Assembly (NCBI GenBank): GCA_016490735.1
Contig: JAEMWC010000133.1
Location: 1,241,001 to 1,305,000 of the forward strand
DNA: 64,000 bases
Direction of reading: 5' to 3'
From: Pachyseris speciosa
Lineage: Eukaryota > Cnidaria > Anthozoa > Scleractinia > Pachyseridae
The notes under the pieces are model-generated. The model did not search any database. It saw only the letters and a program-made list of their open reading frames with translations, and was not told where the DNA came from. How positions within the stretch are numbered: position 1 is the first letter of the stretch; every line of letters starts with the position of its first letter. Below, piece by piece: positions 40,546 to 49,590 of this stretch. The position numbers were made by a program, and so were the translations under genes.

Positions 40546-40806
40546 GTGCAACATATCCATTGGATATTGTCATACGTGAAAGGAGAATGGTTTTTTTGTG
40601 CGTCAAAAGACTCATCACTTTTCGTCCTCCGCGCCATTAATTATTTCTGTGACCAGGTTACCAAGTTTAATGCAAATGAGTCTCTGACTTTCCCTGAGAT
40701 TTCTCTTACGTCGGGGGCTTACCATTTGAATAGGAAAACCGGGGTATTTCGGTTAAAAGGAACAGGACATATTTTTCTCATTCAAAACGAAACGGGACGA
40801 GCGTGA
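40546..40806 (+). pseudogene. Possible C1q/TNF-fold exon fragment
   Basis: An open frame of 86 codons ending at TGA 40,804-40,806. The C-terminal half reads SLTFPEISLTSGAYHLN then RKTGVFRLKGTGHIFLIQ. This resembles the pattern of C1q/TNF jelly-roll domains, where an aromatic residue plus Tyr precede T-G-x-F and a glycine followed by a hydrophobic beta strand. The domain would be cut short: the frame ends inside an inverted repeat (15-bp arms at 40,791-40,805 and 40,841-40,855). No splice-supported partner exon was identified. It could be a decayed exon or a chance match. Confidence 0.25.
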
Positions 40807-40855
40807 AAAGAGTGAAAAGAGTGACTCAGTGCAAAAGGAACACGCTCGTCCCGTT
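40791..40855. repeat. Inverted repeat, 15-bp arms
   Basis: AACGGGACGAGCGTG at 40,791 is the reverse complement of CACGCTCGTCCCGTT at 40,841, with 35 bp between them. It can form a hairpin. Whether it is the end of a small foldback element is not clear. Confidence 0.7.
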
Positions 40856-40955
40856 CTGTTTTGATAGAGAAAAATTTGGTCGTGTTAAAGAGACGGAAAC
40901 CAAAACACCACCAAACCGCGCATTTTAGCGGAGCTAAAGCGGAGCACCATACCTG

Positions 40956-40986
<31 letters not shown>

Positions 40987-41239
40987 AAAATGGCTAGCGG
41001 TATTTCTCGCGGGCGCGACCGCACGACGACGACGACGACCACGGAGTCGCACAATAATTAATAATACCCTAATAATAATCATAATAATCCAACATGGCGG
41101 CCATACTCCACTTGGCCCACCTGACCAGCTAGTTTACAGCGTCCGTCTTTGATACTGGACATCATCTTATAACAAATTGACACCTGTCAAAACAAGGTAT
41201 TCGCTGACCAGTGTCACGTGACCATATCGCGGGCTCAAG

Positions 41240-41400
41240 TTAAGAGAGAGTATAAAAGCAAGGGCCGATACAACGTAGAATGGTTTTAAGTTTTGTGTAC
41301 TATATTTCGGCTGGCCAAACCAGCCTTCTTCAGGTACAATGAGAATTTACATTGGAAGGGGTGTTTATGTAGTTGCTTGAACATTTGATATTCAAGTCAA
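41240..41400 (-). mobile_element. Penelope-type / retrozyme-like fragment with ribozyme
   Basis: A short repeat-like region carrying a minus-strand hammerhead motif (41,296-41,338). A TATAAAA-like box lies on the plus strand at about 41,250. Hammerhead motifs of this minimal form are known from Penelope-like retroelements and retrozymes. No reverse transcriptase is visible next to it, so this is a solo terminal fragment or a non-autonomous copy. Confidence 0.5.
41296..41338 (-). ncRNA. Minimal hammerhead ribozyme motif
   Basis: Read on the minus strand: TGTAC, CTGAAGA, AGGCTGG, TTTGG, CCAGCC, GAAA, TATA, GTACA. CTGAAGA fits the first conserved core box (CUGANGA) and GAAA the second. AGGCTGG and CCAGCC pair to form stem II, TGTAC pairs with GTACA to form stem I, and the self-complementary TATA leaves only a minute stem III with an ATA-type cleavage triplet. 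Every core position I can place is canonical. Such minimal forms are thought to work best as dimers. Confidence 0.75.
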
Positions 41401-42060
41401 GACCTCATCGAGATCAGCTGTTTTGTCCAAGTTGACCGCTGACCAGGTACTTGCTTTCGATTTGATCGCGGGCTCAAGCCAGGTGTGGGACACCCAAACC
41501 AAATCGAGGCTTAAATTTTCGCGCGTTTCTGCGGCTGGTAATTTCACATTCAGTTGGTTTCTTCATTTTGAGCAAAAAAACTTCATCGTTATCGATCGAG
41601 TTTGTCTTTAAATTCGCGTAAAAAGCAAAAATCAAGAACTTGTCAAAAGATGCTCCGGAAGGTGAATTTTCAAGTGATGAAAGGAAGAGTGAAAGATTTT
41701 TCTCAGGCAAAGCTTTAAACTTGTATCGATTGTGCGGTTGAAAACAGTATAATTCAACGCTTCAAGGGCTTTCACTTTACCGCACTTTGCATCTCACCAA
41801 GAAAGGACACTTAACAGTTCACCGGTATTAATGAGAGGAACGAGTAGCTCAAACTCTATGGAAGAAGCTCTTTCTTTGGACAAACCGTTTGCTATTTTTG
41901 CGGATACTTGTTTTTAATTTACTGTAGCTTACGTATTTTCAAGTGGTAGAAACCTCTACAACACAGGACAGTGAGGTAAATTAAATAAATAGAAGCTTAA
42001 CATTTGGTTTAATCGTTGTTACTTTTGTTCGTTGTTTAAGCTCTCTAATTAATTGCGATT
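41401..42060. other. Intergenic stretch, nothing recognised
   Basis: Short open frames on both strands (for example 41,423-41,611 plus) lack domain features or splice context. I see no RNA gene or repeat that I can name here. Confidence 0.5.
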
Positions 42061-42262
42061 TTAAGACGTTTTACCGGCCTTAAATTCATATCAGACGGTT
42101 TTCTTTCAAACGGAATTCCGTCTTTGTCGAGTTTCTCGTCTTCTGATATGAATTCGGCTATTGTCATAAAGAAATGAGCATCCACTTCGTTCGTATACAC
42201 TGGAAGAAATTAACCCAAACGTCCTTAATTCGTGTTGTGGCCAACTCAAGTCTGGAGAGTTG

Positions 42263-42604
42263 GGTTGTTTACCATTTACCACAAATTCCCGGAAAATCCG
42301 GTTGGGATGTAAAAACGTTTTTTTGGTTCGTCCCACTGGAAAATTTCCGGGACAAACGGGAGTCCTGGAAAGGTAGTCCTGTTTTCCTGGTTGGGACGTT
42401 CCCAATGGAAATTCGTTAACCATTTACAAGTTTCTCTGTTTTTCAGTCCTCTTAGCTTTTGGCCGAGCGTCATCTATCCAATCAGCGAGCGCGACGCGAC
42501 AATCCGGAAATTTTTAGGCAAATGGAAAACAACACGTAGCGTTCCTTCCCAACGAAAATCCCCAACCGAAATTTCCGGAATCTTTTTATAAATGGTAAAC
42601 AACC
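42263..42604. mobile_element. MITE-like element with about 40-bp imperfect terminal inverted repeats
   Basis: The left end GGTTGTTTACCATTTA at 42,263 is matched in reverse complement by TAAATGGTAAACAACC ending at 42,604. The similarity continues inward through TCCGG and GGTTGGG blocks. The interior has no coding capacity beyond chance frames. Target duplication is not clear because an (TTTA)n run follows directly. Confidence 0.7.
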
Positions 42605-42635
42605 TTTATTTATTTATTTATTTATTTATTTATTT
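42604..42635. repeat. (TTTA)n microsatellite
   Basis: About eight TTTA units directly after the MITE-like element at 42,263-42,604. Confidence 0.9.
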
Positions 42636-42824
42636 GCCACACACAATGAACTGATTTACATGTTCCTTCAATCTAACTTAGGAGATCAAACCTGTAGGAA
42701 TATTGTAGTTCCCATTGCATGCTGGGAACTTAGCAACCATGTGCGACCGAGTTCCGCCATCTTCAATAAACCTCATTGTGTTCGAAGCCTGTCTTCTTTC
42801 TTCGTCTGATAGTACAAAACCTAG

Positions 42825-43149
42825 CAGGAGCCCATGAATAAGAGCCTCCATATGCACTGTTTCCTTGGGTCAACGTTTGCGCGTATCTTTCTATTTTTAG
42901 AACTGCTTTTTATGCAGGAGGCTCCAATTTACTGGGAAAATTTTTTTCCAGTAAATTCCGCACACAAGTATTCATAATAAAATTGTGGCCTAAGGTGGGG
43001 AGCACGTTGTCCCGATCCTTCTCTTGGGCATTCTAAACAGTGCGTGCAAATTTAGACACTCGCAGCGTTCTAAAAATAGAAAAGATACGCGCAAAGGTTG
43101 ACTGAAAGGGCTTGTATGGGAGAGTGAAGCTCCTATTCATGGGCTCCTG
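42825..43149. mobile_element. MITE with about 85-bp inverted repeats and 7-bp target duplication
   Basis: The left arm starts CAGGAGCCCATGAATA and holds GCGTATCTTTCTATTTTTAG. The right arm holds the reverse complement (CTAAAAATAGAAAAGATACG and TATTCATGGGCTCCTG, ending at 43,149). AACCTAG flanks the element on both sides (42,818-42,824 and 43,150-43,156). The spacer includes a smaller palindrome around TTTACTGGGAAAATTTTTTTC (read as TTTACTGG and CCAGTAAA). No ORF. A hAT-like origin is possible given the duplication size, but the superfamily is not settled. Confidence 0.85.
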
Positions 43150-43399
43150 AACCTAGTTAACTTTACCTTCCCATTTCTCCAGGCTCGCCAACTGTGATGA
43201 GGTGAAAGTGCTTGGTTGGTGTGAATCGTCTTACGTCCGATCCGACAGGCGGCCAGATCCTTCAACACTTGTGACAAACACATTACTCTGAATTTAACCT
43301 GATTTCACTGTTCACTAAAATTATTTTTCAAACCGTTGGTAAAAGTGCCAACTAATTTATGACTTAATTCGGCTCGCAAATAAACAGGTACCAGGCTAA

Positions 43400-43720
43400 G
43401 AAGCCTTACAACAAAGTTATATGCCCGCAATTTAAGCTATTGCGAAAAGAAGCCTGAAAAAAAATTCAGGACTTCAACGGGGTTTGAACCCGTGACCTCG
43501 CGATACCGGTACGATGCTCTAACCATCTGAGCTATGAAGCCACTGACGTTGGGAGCAGGTCAATTGTGGGTTCATATGTTCCCGAGAAAGAGCTTCTTTT
43601 CGAAATTGCATAAATTGCGGGCATAACTGCGAAGTTCATTCTTCATTTGATTTATTTCCGCAGTTCGTATATGATTTATTTGATATACATCATTCAAAGT
43701 TAGGCTTAGCTAGCATCTGA
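43400..43720 (-). mobile_element. tRNA-like repeat framed by inverted repeats, copy 1
   Basis: Repeat carrying a minus-strand tRNA-like sequence (43,469-43,541). It lies between an arm at 43,416-43,453 (contains ATGCCCGCAATTT) and its imperfect reverse complement at 43,592-43,627 (contains AAATTGCGGGCAT). The tRNA-like part is followed in its own sense by a hairpin, TTCAGG...CCTGAA with an A/T loop. The second copy at 45,900-46,170 has the same architecture with different arm sequence. Confidence 0.7.
43469..43541 (-). tRNA. tRNA-like sequence (Thr-GGT-like), probably a pseudo-tRNA
   Basis: On the minus strand a 7-bp acceptor (GGCTTCA with TGAAGTC), a D arm (GCTC/GAGC) and a T arm with GGTTCAAACC are all present. 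This retains both pol III internal promoter boxes. The anticodon loop reads CCGGTAT, giving GGT, but position 33 is C instead of T and the anticodon stem has mismatches. A normal decoding tRNA is therefore unlikely. It fits a tRNA-derived repeat head. Confidence 0.55.
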
Positions 43721-43902
43721 GAACTCAGCAAAACAGTGATGATCAACGCACCGATCCAGCTGAACATTAAGCAAAATTTGGTTTGTCTCACGATCGTTTT
43801 CAGTCTGTTTTCTTAATTCTCTTCCGGTAAATATCAAACGCCCTTCAACCTCTTAAGGGGAAGTTTTCTCCCGTTCAACAACAAATCTGAGCAGCGTCTT
43901 CT

Positions 43903-44124
43903 ATGGTACAAATGGATAAACACAATCGCTCTGTGACAGCTGAATTCGTCGCTTCTTTGTATTCAGACCATCCACTGAAGTTTTCTGAATGGCTTCCTGA
44001 ACGGGCCTTAAGCTTTTTAAAATATTCATCATTGGATGATAATCTAGACATCGATTTCCTACTAGAATCTATAGTAAGATTGTGGCACAAATCCTCTTTG
44101 CCGAGAAGCGAGTTTAAGAAATGA
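43903..44124 (+). CDS. Unrecognised 73-codon open frame
   Basis: Opens at ATG 43,903 and closes at TGA 44,122-44,124. The composition is protein-like (LKFSEWLPERALSFLKYSS, then an acidic stretch and IVRLWHKSSLPRSEF), with no motif I recognise. No splice partners were found. It lies between repeats, so it may be a fragment of a mobile-element gene or chance. Confidence 0.2.
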   Translation: MVQMDKHNRSVTAEFVASLYSDHPLKFSEWLPERALSFLKYSSLDDNLDIDFLLESIVRLWHKSSLPRSEFKK

Positions 44125-44340
44125 CGTCACAATATAATGACCACTTTGCAAATCACCGCATTTATCGCAAGCTCCCTGGAACATATACTTTTTGTCATGG
44201 CGGACTCGAAAACCACATTTTTCTGAGCTCGATATTTCTTTACTGGGCTATATAATGACATATATGCAATGCACCAAACATCATCAAACACTGTCTGGTG
44301 TCCAAACATTAATGTTCGAAGACCTGGTCAAAAGGGTATC

Positions 44341-44400
44341 AAACACGACCAAACACGACCAAATAAGATCAAATACGAACAAACAAGACCAAACAAGGTG
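44341..44400. repeat. 10-bp minisatellite, six units
   Basis: Six nearly in-phase units of AAACACGACC and variants (AAATAAGATC, AAATACGAAC, AAACAAGACC). Confidence 0.85.
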
Positions 44401-44613
44401 GCCAAACGGTAAAATGTTTAGTCACGAAAATTTCCTGTTTAGCCGGGGCTTTAGCGGTCTTTTAAGACTTGTTCAAAGGAGGCTGAAATCATTTCTGCTG
44501 CGTCACTTTCAACCCCCAGGTTTTATATGCGCTCCGGTTATCTTCCGCATTACGCCTGAGTCCTGTCAACTTTAATCTCAAGTCGTATTGCTCTAGAGGT
44601 TTTGCTGTTTCGG

Positions 44614-44808
44614 CCCCTACCTGATGATATTCGTTCTTGTGACAATTTAAATCTTTTTAAATGTAAGCTTAAGACTCATCTTTCTTGTATGAATTCTTTT
44701 CTTATCTAAAGCGCTTAGAAAAGGACTGGATAAGCGCTATATAAGTAGTTATTATTATTATTATTATTATTATTAAGTTATTATTATTATTATTATTATG
44801 TGTGAGTG
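44614..44808 (+). pseudogene. 3' end of a CR1/L2-type LINE with (TTA)n tail
   Basis: The frame from 44,614 to TAA 44,707-44,709 reads PLPDDIRSCDNLNLFKCKLK then THLSCMNSFLI. This is the usual C-terminus of CR1/L2-type reverse-transcriptase ORFs (L-P-x-x-I-R...F-K-x-x-L-K-x-x-L). It is followed by AAGCGCTATATAAGTAG and a (TTA)n microsatellite (about 44,747-44,808), the typical 3' end of such elements. Only this tail is present: a 5'-truncated, dead copy. Confidence 0.75.
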
Positions 44809-44862
44809 TGTATTATTATTGAAATTGGGTGTTTTGCTTTTTATTAGCCTCTTATTAACATG

Positions 44863-45239
44863 CTTTTGATTTCGTTCGTTTGTCGTAACATCTAAACCAT
44901 TTAACACGAGTTTTACGTTTGCGCAGAGTTATGCGTCACTATGACCCCATCTCGATTGCTTTAGAGGATGAAATTGGTTAAAAGTTAACTGTTACAATTT
45001 GACTTGGAATTTATCTTTATTCCAAATTTATGCAAGCTGAATGCAATGGAGATCTTTTTCCTGAATAACACGGGTAGACTGCAATAAGATTAAAGGAAAA
45101 AAAGAAACAGTTCCCATGTTCTGTCTCTGCGAAGATAAGATGCGCGCGCAAAGATATTTGTGTCATTTTGTGACGTCATAATTGTTTGGTCACGTTACAT
45201 TCGAACAAAACACCAGAAACAAAAAACGTGAAATTCAGC
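44863..45239 (+). promoter_or_regulatory. 5' region of the EGF gene, shared with the paralogue at 62 kb
   Basis: Starting at CTTTTGATTTCGTTCGTTTG (44,863) this region is clearly similar to 61,663-61,800, and the ATG lies exactly 377 bp downstream in both. A perfect CRE-type palindrome TGACGTCA sits at 45,171-45,178, about 70 bp before the ATG. The other gene has a related TAACGTCA at 61,983. No clear TATA box was seen. Promoter activity is inferred from position and conservation. Confidence 0.5.
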
Positions 45240-45315
45240 ATGGGTTTATTACGAAAGACCATTGCTTTTGAAATCCTCTGCTTCATTGTGATCCACTCCT
45301 GGAATTCTACAGAGG
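45240..45315 (+). CDS. EGF gene exon 1, signal peptide
   Basis: ATG at 45,240, then MGLLRKTIAFEILCF and IVIHSWNSTE: a basic start, hydrophobic core and polar end typical of a secretion signal. It ends in phase 1 before GTAAGC. An open frame continues upstream, but no ATG lies in it close by. Confidence 0.75.
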
Positions 45316-48300
45316 GTAAGCTGCGTGAATATTCAACATCAAATCAGCCTTCTTTAGACCGAGCTTCATGCAAAAGTTATTTGCTATATCGATTCCATTT
45401 TGAAGCAATCAAATGTTTGGATTTGTATTGACCATAATAGGACATTACACGGCTATCGGAAGATTTATAACGATAACAGGCGAATAAAAGAACCGTTCCG
45501 TGTAGTTGTGTAAGATACACAATCAACAGAGATACCAGGACCTCAATATTTTATTTACAGTCAAGACAAAGAAATCTGTTCAGAATAAACCGACCGACAA
45601 AACGGTGCACGTTTTTTTGCTACTTTTCCCGATTTTCTCAATGTGTCTAAAGCAAAATAAAAGCCACTTTTTGCAAATATTTTAGGCTTTGAATCTTTAT
45701 TTCTTAATATGAAATTCTCAAACCAGTTAAGCCTGGAAAAATATGTACTTATCAATTTTTTTCACAAAAAAGTGTCTGGAAGTAGTTAAAATAAGATAAG
45801 ATATGCCGGGCGGGTGTGGTACACTCATAGGCGTATTACGGTCATGTCTAGGAGCACCATTAAAGTGCAGCAGAAAGGGGACCTAACTTGCCAACTAAAT
45901 TAACACTGTGAGAATGAATATATGAAAATCATATATTTGAACTGCGGATTAATGATTAAATATGTGACTGATCATCGCAGTCATGAACACTACCTAAGCA
46001 GTAGTGAAACTAAAGCCTGAAAAAAATTCAGGCTTCTACGGGATTCGAACCCACGACCTCTGCGATACCGGTGCAGCGCTCTACTGACTGAGCTAAGAAG
46101 CCATCACTACTGCTTAAGTAGTGTTCATAACTGCGATGATCATTCAATTATTTAATGAATTAACACTGTTGTTTCACTGCAGTCTAGGTGCAGGTTTCAG
46201 GCCTTGTCATCCGCTTATCAACAGAGCCCGCTTTGGATGTATTTCACCACATTCAGAGTGTTTGCAAGCATTCGGTGTCCCCGGACCCGGAAGATCGTCT
46301 CGAATTAAATCTAGGTGCAAAGGTGGCTTCAGCGGTAATCCCAGAGAGGTTTGTAAAGGTACTGTCGCAGAAATACAATAGTATAGTGAGTAGTATAGTA
46401 GGCACCACGGTTCCCGTTTGTTGCTGTGGAATCTCTTTAATTTGCGGTGGAATATATTAACACCGATGTCCTCATGACTAGCCATCTCATAAGAGTCCTG
46501 GAAAATAATGCCAACGTAGAACCTTAACCCCGCGCGAGGAGAGGGAAAAATAAAAATTAGGAAGATGAGATCGGAAACAGAGGAGACTCTACGGACGAAA
46601 ATTGGGGAACCTCCTCACGCCTCTGTATCAGAAGTTAGAATTTTCTTTTGGAACTCGTGAGAATGGTCCCTGAAAAGGTTTCGGGGGAGGGAGCAACCTT
46701 GTTTTCTTAGGACGGGTCCTCGCATTTTACTAAATCAGGAGGTAATGGGTTCCTGACTAAATAAACTAAAGAGCAGTGGTGCATGACATCTGAATCGTCA
46801 TGAACAAGATCACAGTGTCAATAACAGGAAGACTAATTTGCTAACTTGTTCAAATGAAGTATATATACTAATTTTGGTGTTTCAGAAAAGTGGTGAAGAG
46901 AACATCTTATGGTTTATAACGGTGTCACCAAATAATCCATTTTTGTTCTGTTTCCAGACGTAAATGAATGTGCCACCAAGCCAAAGAAGTGTCATGACAG
47001 CGCCTATTGCAAAAATACTGTTGGCTCTTTCACCTGTCACTGTAAAAATGGGTTCAAGGTAGACGGAATTAGTTCATGCGAAGGTACGTTTTACAACTGA
47101 TTCGTTCCTTTCTTTACTTGTAAATAAGCAGCAGCCAACTCGAAAGCTTTGCTACTTTGGCTGTTGCACACTGATTCAAAATTGTACATATTGCTATATA
47201 ACTTCTATTATTTCGTTTTCTATAGTTTCGTTTTGTTTTTTTTTTTGTTTTACTTATTCTTTGTACCTAAATAGCGTGAATAAAGATTGTTGTTGTTGTT
47301 GTATTGCCTGATAAAATATAAATATCGAAAAGAAAAGTATAAAATAGTGTTACTGAAAACCTTACCTTTAGACTAAATGTGTTCCTTCGCACACGACAGT
47401 TTCAATTCCAGGTAAAGACACACGATAACAATTCTAACAGTTCAGTTTCTTTCAGAAAAATATTTACTAGACTTCTTGTTCTAACAAAAGTTTCGCCAGC
47501 GACAAAAACTCCTCGTAAACTGTTCATTAGACATCGACGTACCTTTTGTTAAGTTTCAGGCCTCCTAGTGCTCTGAACATGGACTAAACAAGAAACTTGC
47601 TCGGAATGACTGAGAAAGAGCCATACGAAAGTCTTCGACGCTTTAAGGCCGAGGCATTTAATAGCCTCCTTCGCAGCCGTTGTTTGTGTTTAACCGCGGT
47701 CAAACGTAAAAAAGTAAGAAAAGTCCTTAAAAGATAAGGTTTTTACGTTGAGAGCTCAAAGATGATAAGTTTTTCTTCAGTGTGTGAGTTTACTAAATCA
47801 TTTTATGAATTACTAAAAAAGTTTTAGGAACAATAAAGTGAATCGGTTTTCCTGAAGTCACGCATTGAAACAGAGAACAAAAACACCCCGCGCCGAACAG
47901 TTTCCACATTCTTCGCTTGAAAAAAACTTTAAAACTTTTTTAGTAATTCATGAAATGATTTAGTAAACTTACAGACTGATGAAAGACTCATCATCTTTGA
48001 GCTCTCAACGTAAAAACCTTATCTTTAAAGGACTTTTCTTATTTTTTACGTCTGACCGCGGTTAATTGTTTGTGTCGGTCCTATCCTCCCTCCCCACCAA
48101 CGTCTGCTGAACCGAGCCGGACATTCCATTCCCACTGTGTCTGAGTATCCAATCAGGAGGGAGAATAGAACCGACGCAAACAACGGCCGCAAAGGAGGCT
48201 ACGGGAACTTAGCTACCGAAATTTAAAGCCACGATGTGATTGGTCAGTTCCTGGAATGGAATGTCCAGCTCGGTTCAACAGACGTTGGTGGGGATGGAGA

Positions 48301-49544
48301 ATAGGACCGACACAAACAACGGCTGCGAAGGAGGCTAGGCCGAGGCATGGACCAGAGCAAAAACGTTTTACATCTCCACAAGGCGTTTCAGATCGTATTT
48401 TAAATTAAATTCAACTTTCTTCAACAAGTGAAGATTTTAGTTCATGCGAGGCATAGATTTCACCTCAAACTGTCAGCTTTTTAGCCACGAAGCTAATGAA
48501 AGTTTCTTAGCTGTTGTAAATAGCCTATCAAAAAGCGAGAAAAGCTTGAATAAAATTCATTTACTTCGTATTACGATTCCTTTTCTTGTCATTTAAACCC
48601 GGCATTTGACCAGTTTGGGGTTTGTTATTGTAAAAAACAAATTGACGTCAGTTTTTTTTATGTGTCTGTCCTCTCATGATCTCTTATTGATGATGCATTT
48701 CGTCATAACGTTGTCAAAGTTTGCTGTGGAAACCACTCACCAATGTTATGACGCAATGTATCATCAATAAGAGGACAGACATATAAAAAACTGACGTCAA
48801 TTTGTTAATTCGCATCTGACTGAAGATCGAAAAACCGGCCAAGAGAGGAATGGAAATATTTGAGATTAAATAAGGGAATAAAAGAAAATTATCCTTCAAT
48901 TTCATCCACCGATCACAGTGACGCACTACAGAATGAGCCTATTACTTTTAAAACTCGTGCACTGATAGCAAAATCAAAAACAAAATTGGGTCAAATGAGT
49001 TAGATGCAATCCAATAATTTCCACTTACGGTGTTTTTTACCTAAAATGTCATTTCGATTCAGACGTAAATGAGTGTGAGAAACCACGTTGTCAGGCCAAT
49101 GCCAAGGGCGAAAACTACGGTGGCAGCTACACTTGCTCATGCGCACCAGAATTTGTATCGACAGAGAAGGGAAAAACCAAAGCCAAGGATATCCAGTGTC
49201 AGGGTAGGTTGATGCCAATTTCTTTGGGCTCCTACATAGCTTGCTTGTACCCCGTTTCCGGATAACCCGACGAGAGCGCAAGCCATCACCAACCCGCCGA
49301 GACTGGAGAGAGGGTATAAAAGAGAAGAAACTGGGGTAGACCCAAGAGAGAAAACTACTCCCATGTACCATTGTGACACCATACTACCATTTGTAAAAGC
49401 TGAACTACGAACTGCCAAATTTACAAATATTGGATTCGCTCCGACGAAGGGCTAACGCTCGAAACGTCAGCTAATCGTATCCCTGTACGGTGGTCAATTG
49501 ACATTATCAATTTCGTTGATAAACCAAATCTCTGCGTTTCACTC

Positions 49545-49590
<46 letters not shown>

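Noticed and set aside
44192..44575. Plus-strand open frame of 127 codons
   Set aside because: It contains the 10-bp minisatellite and no domain; biased composition in that part explains the openness.
43469..46102. Calling the two tRNA-like sequences as working threonine tRNA genes
   Set aside because: Position 33 is C, anticodon stems have mismatches, and both sit inside inverted-repeat elements.
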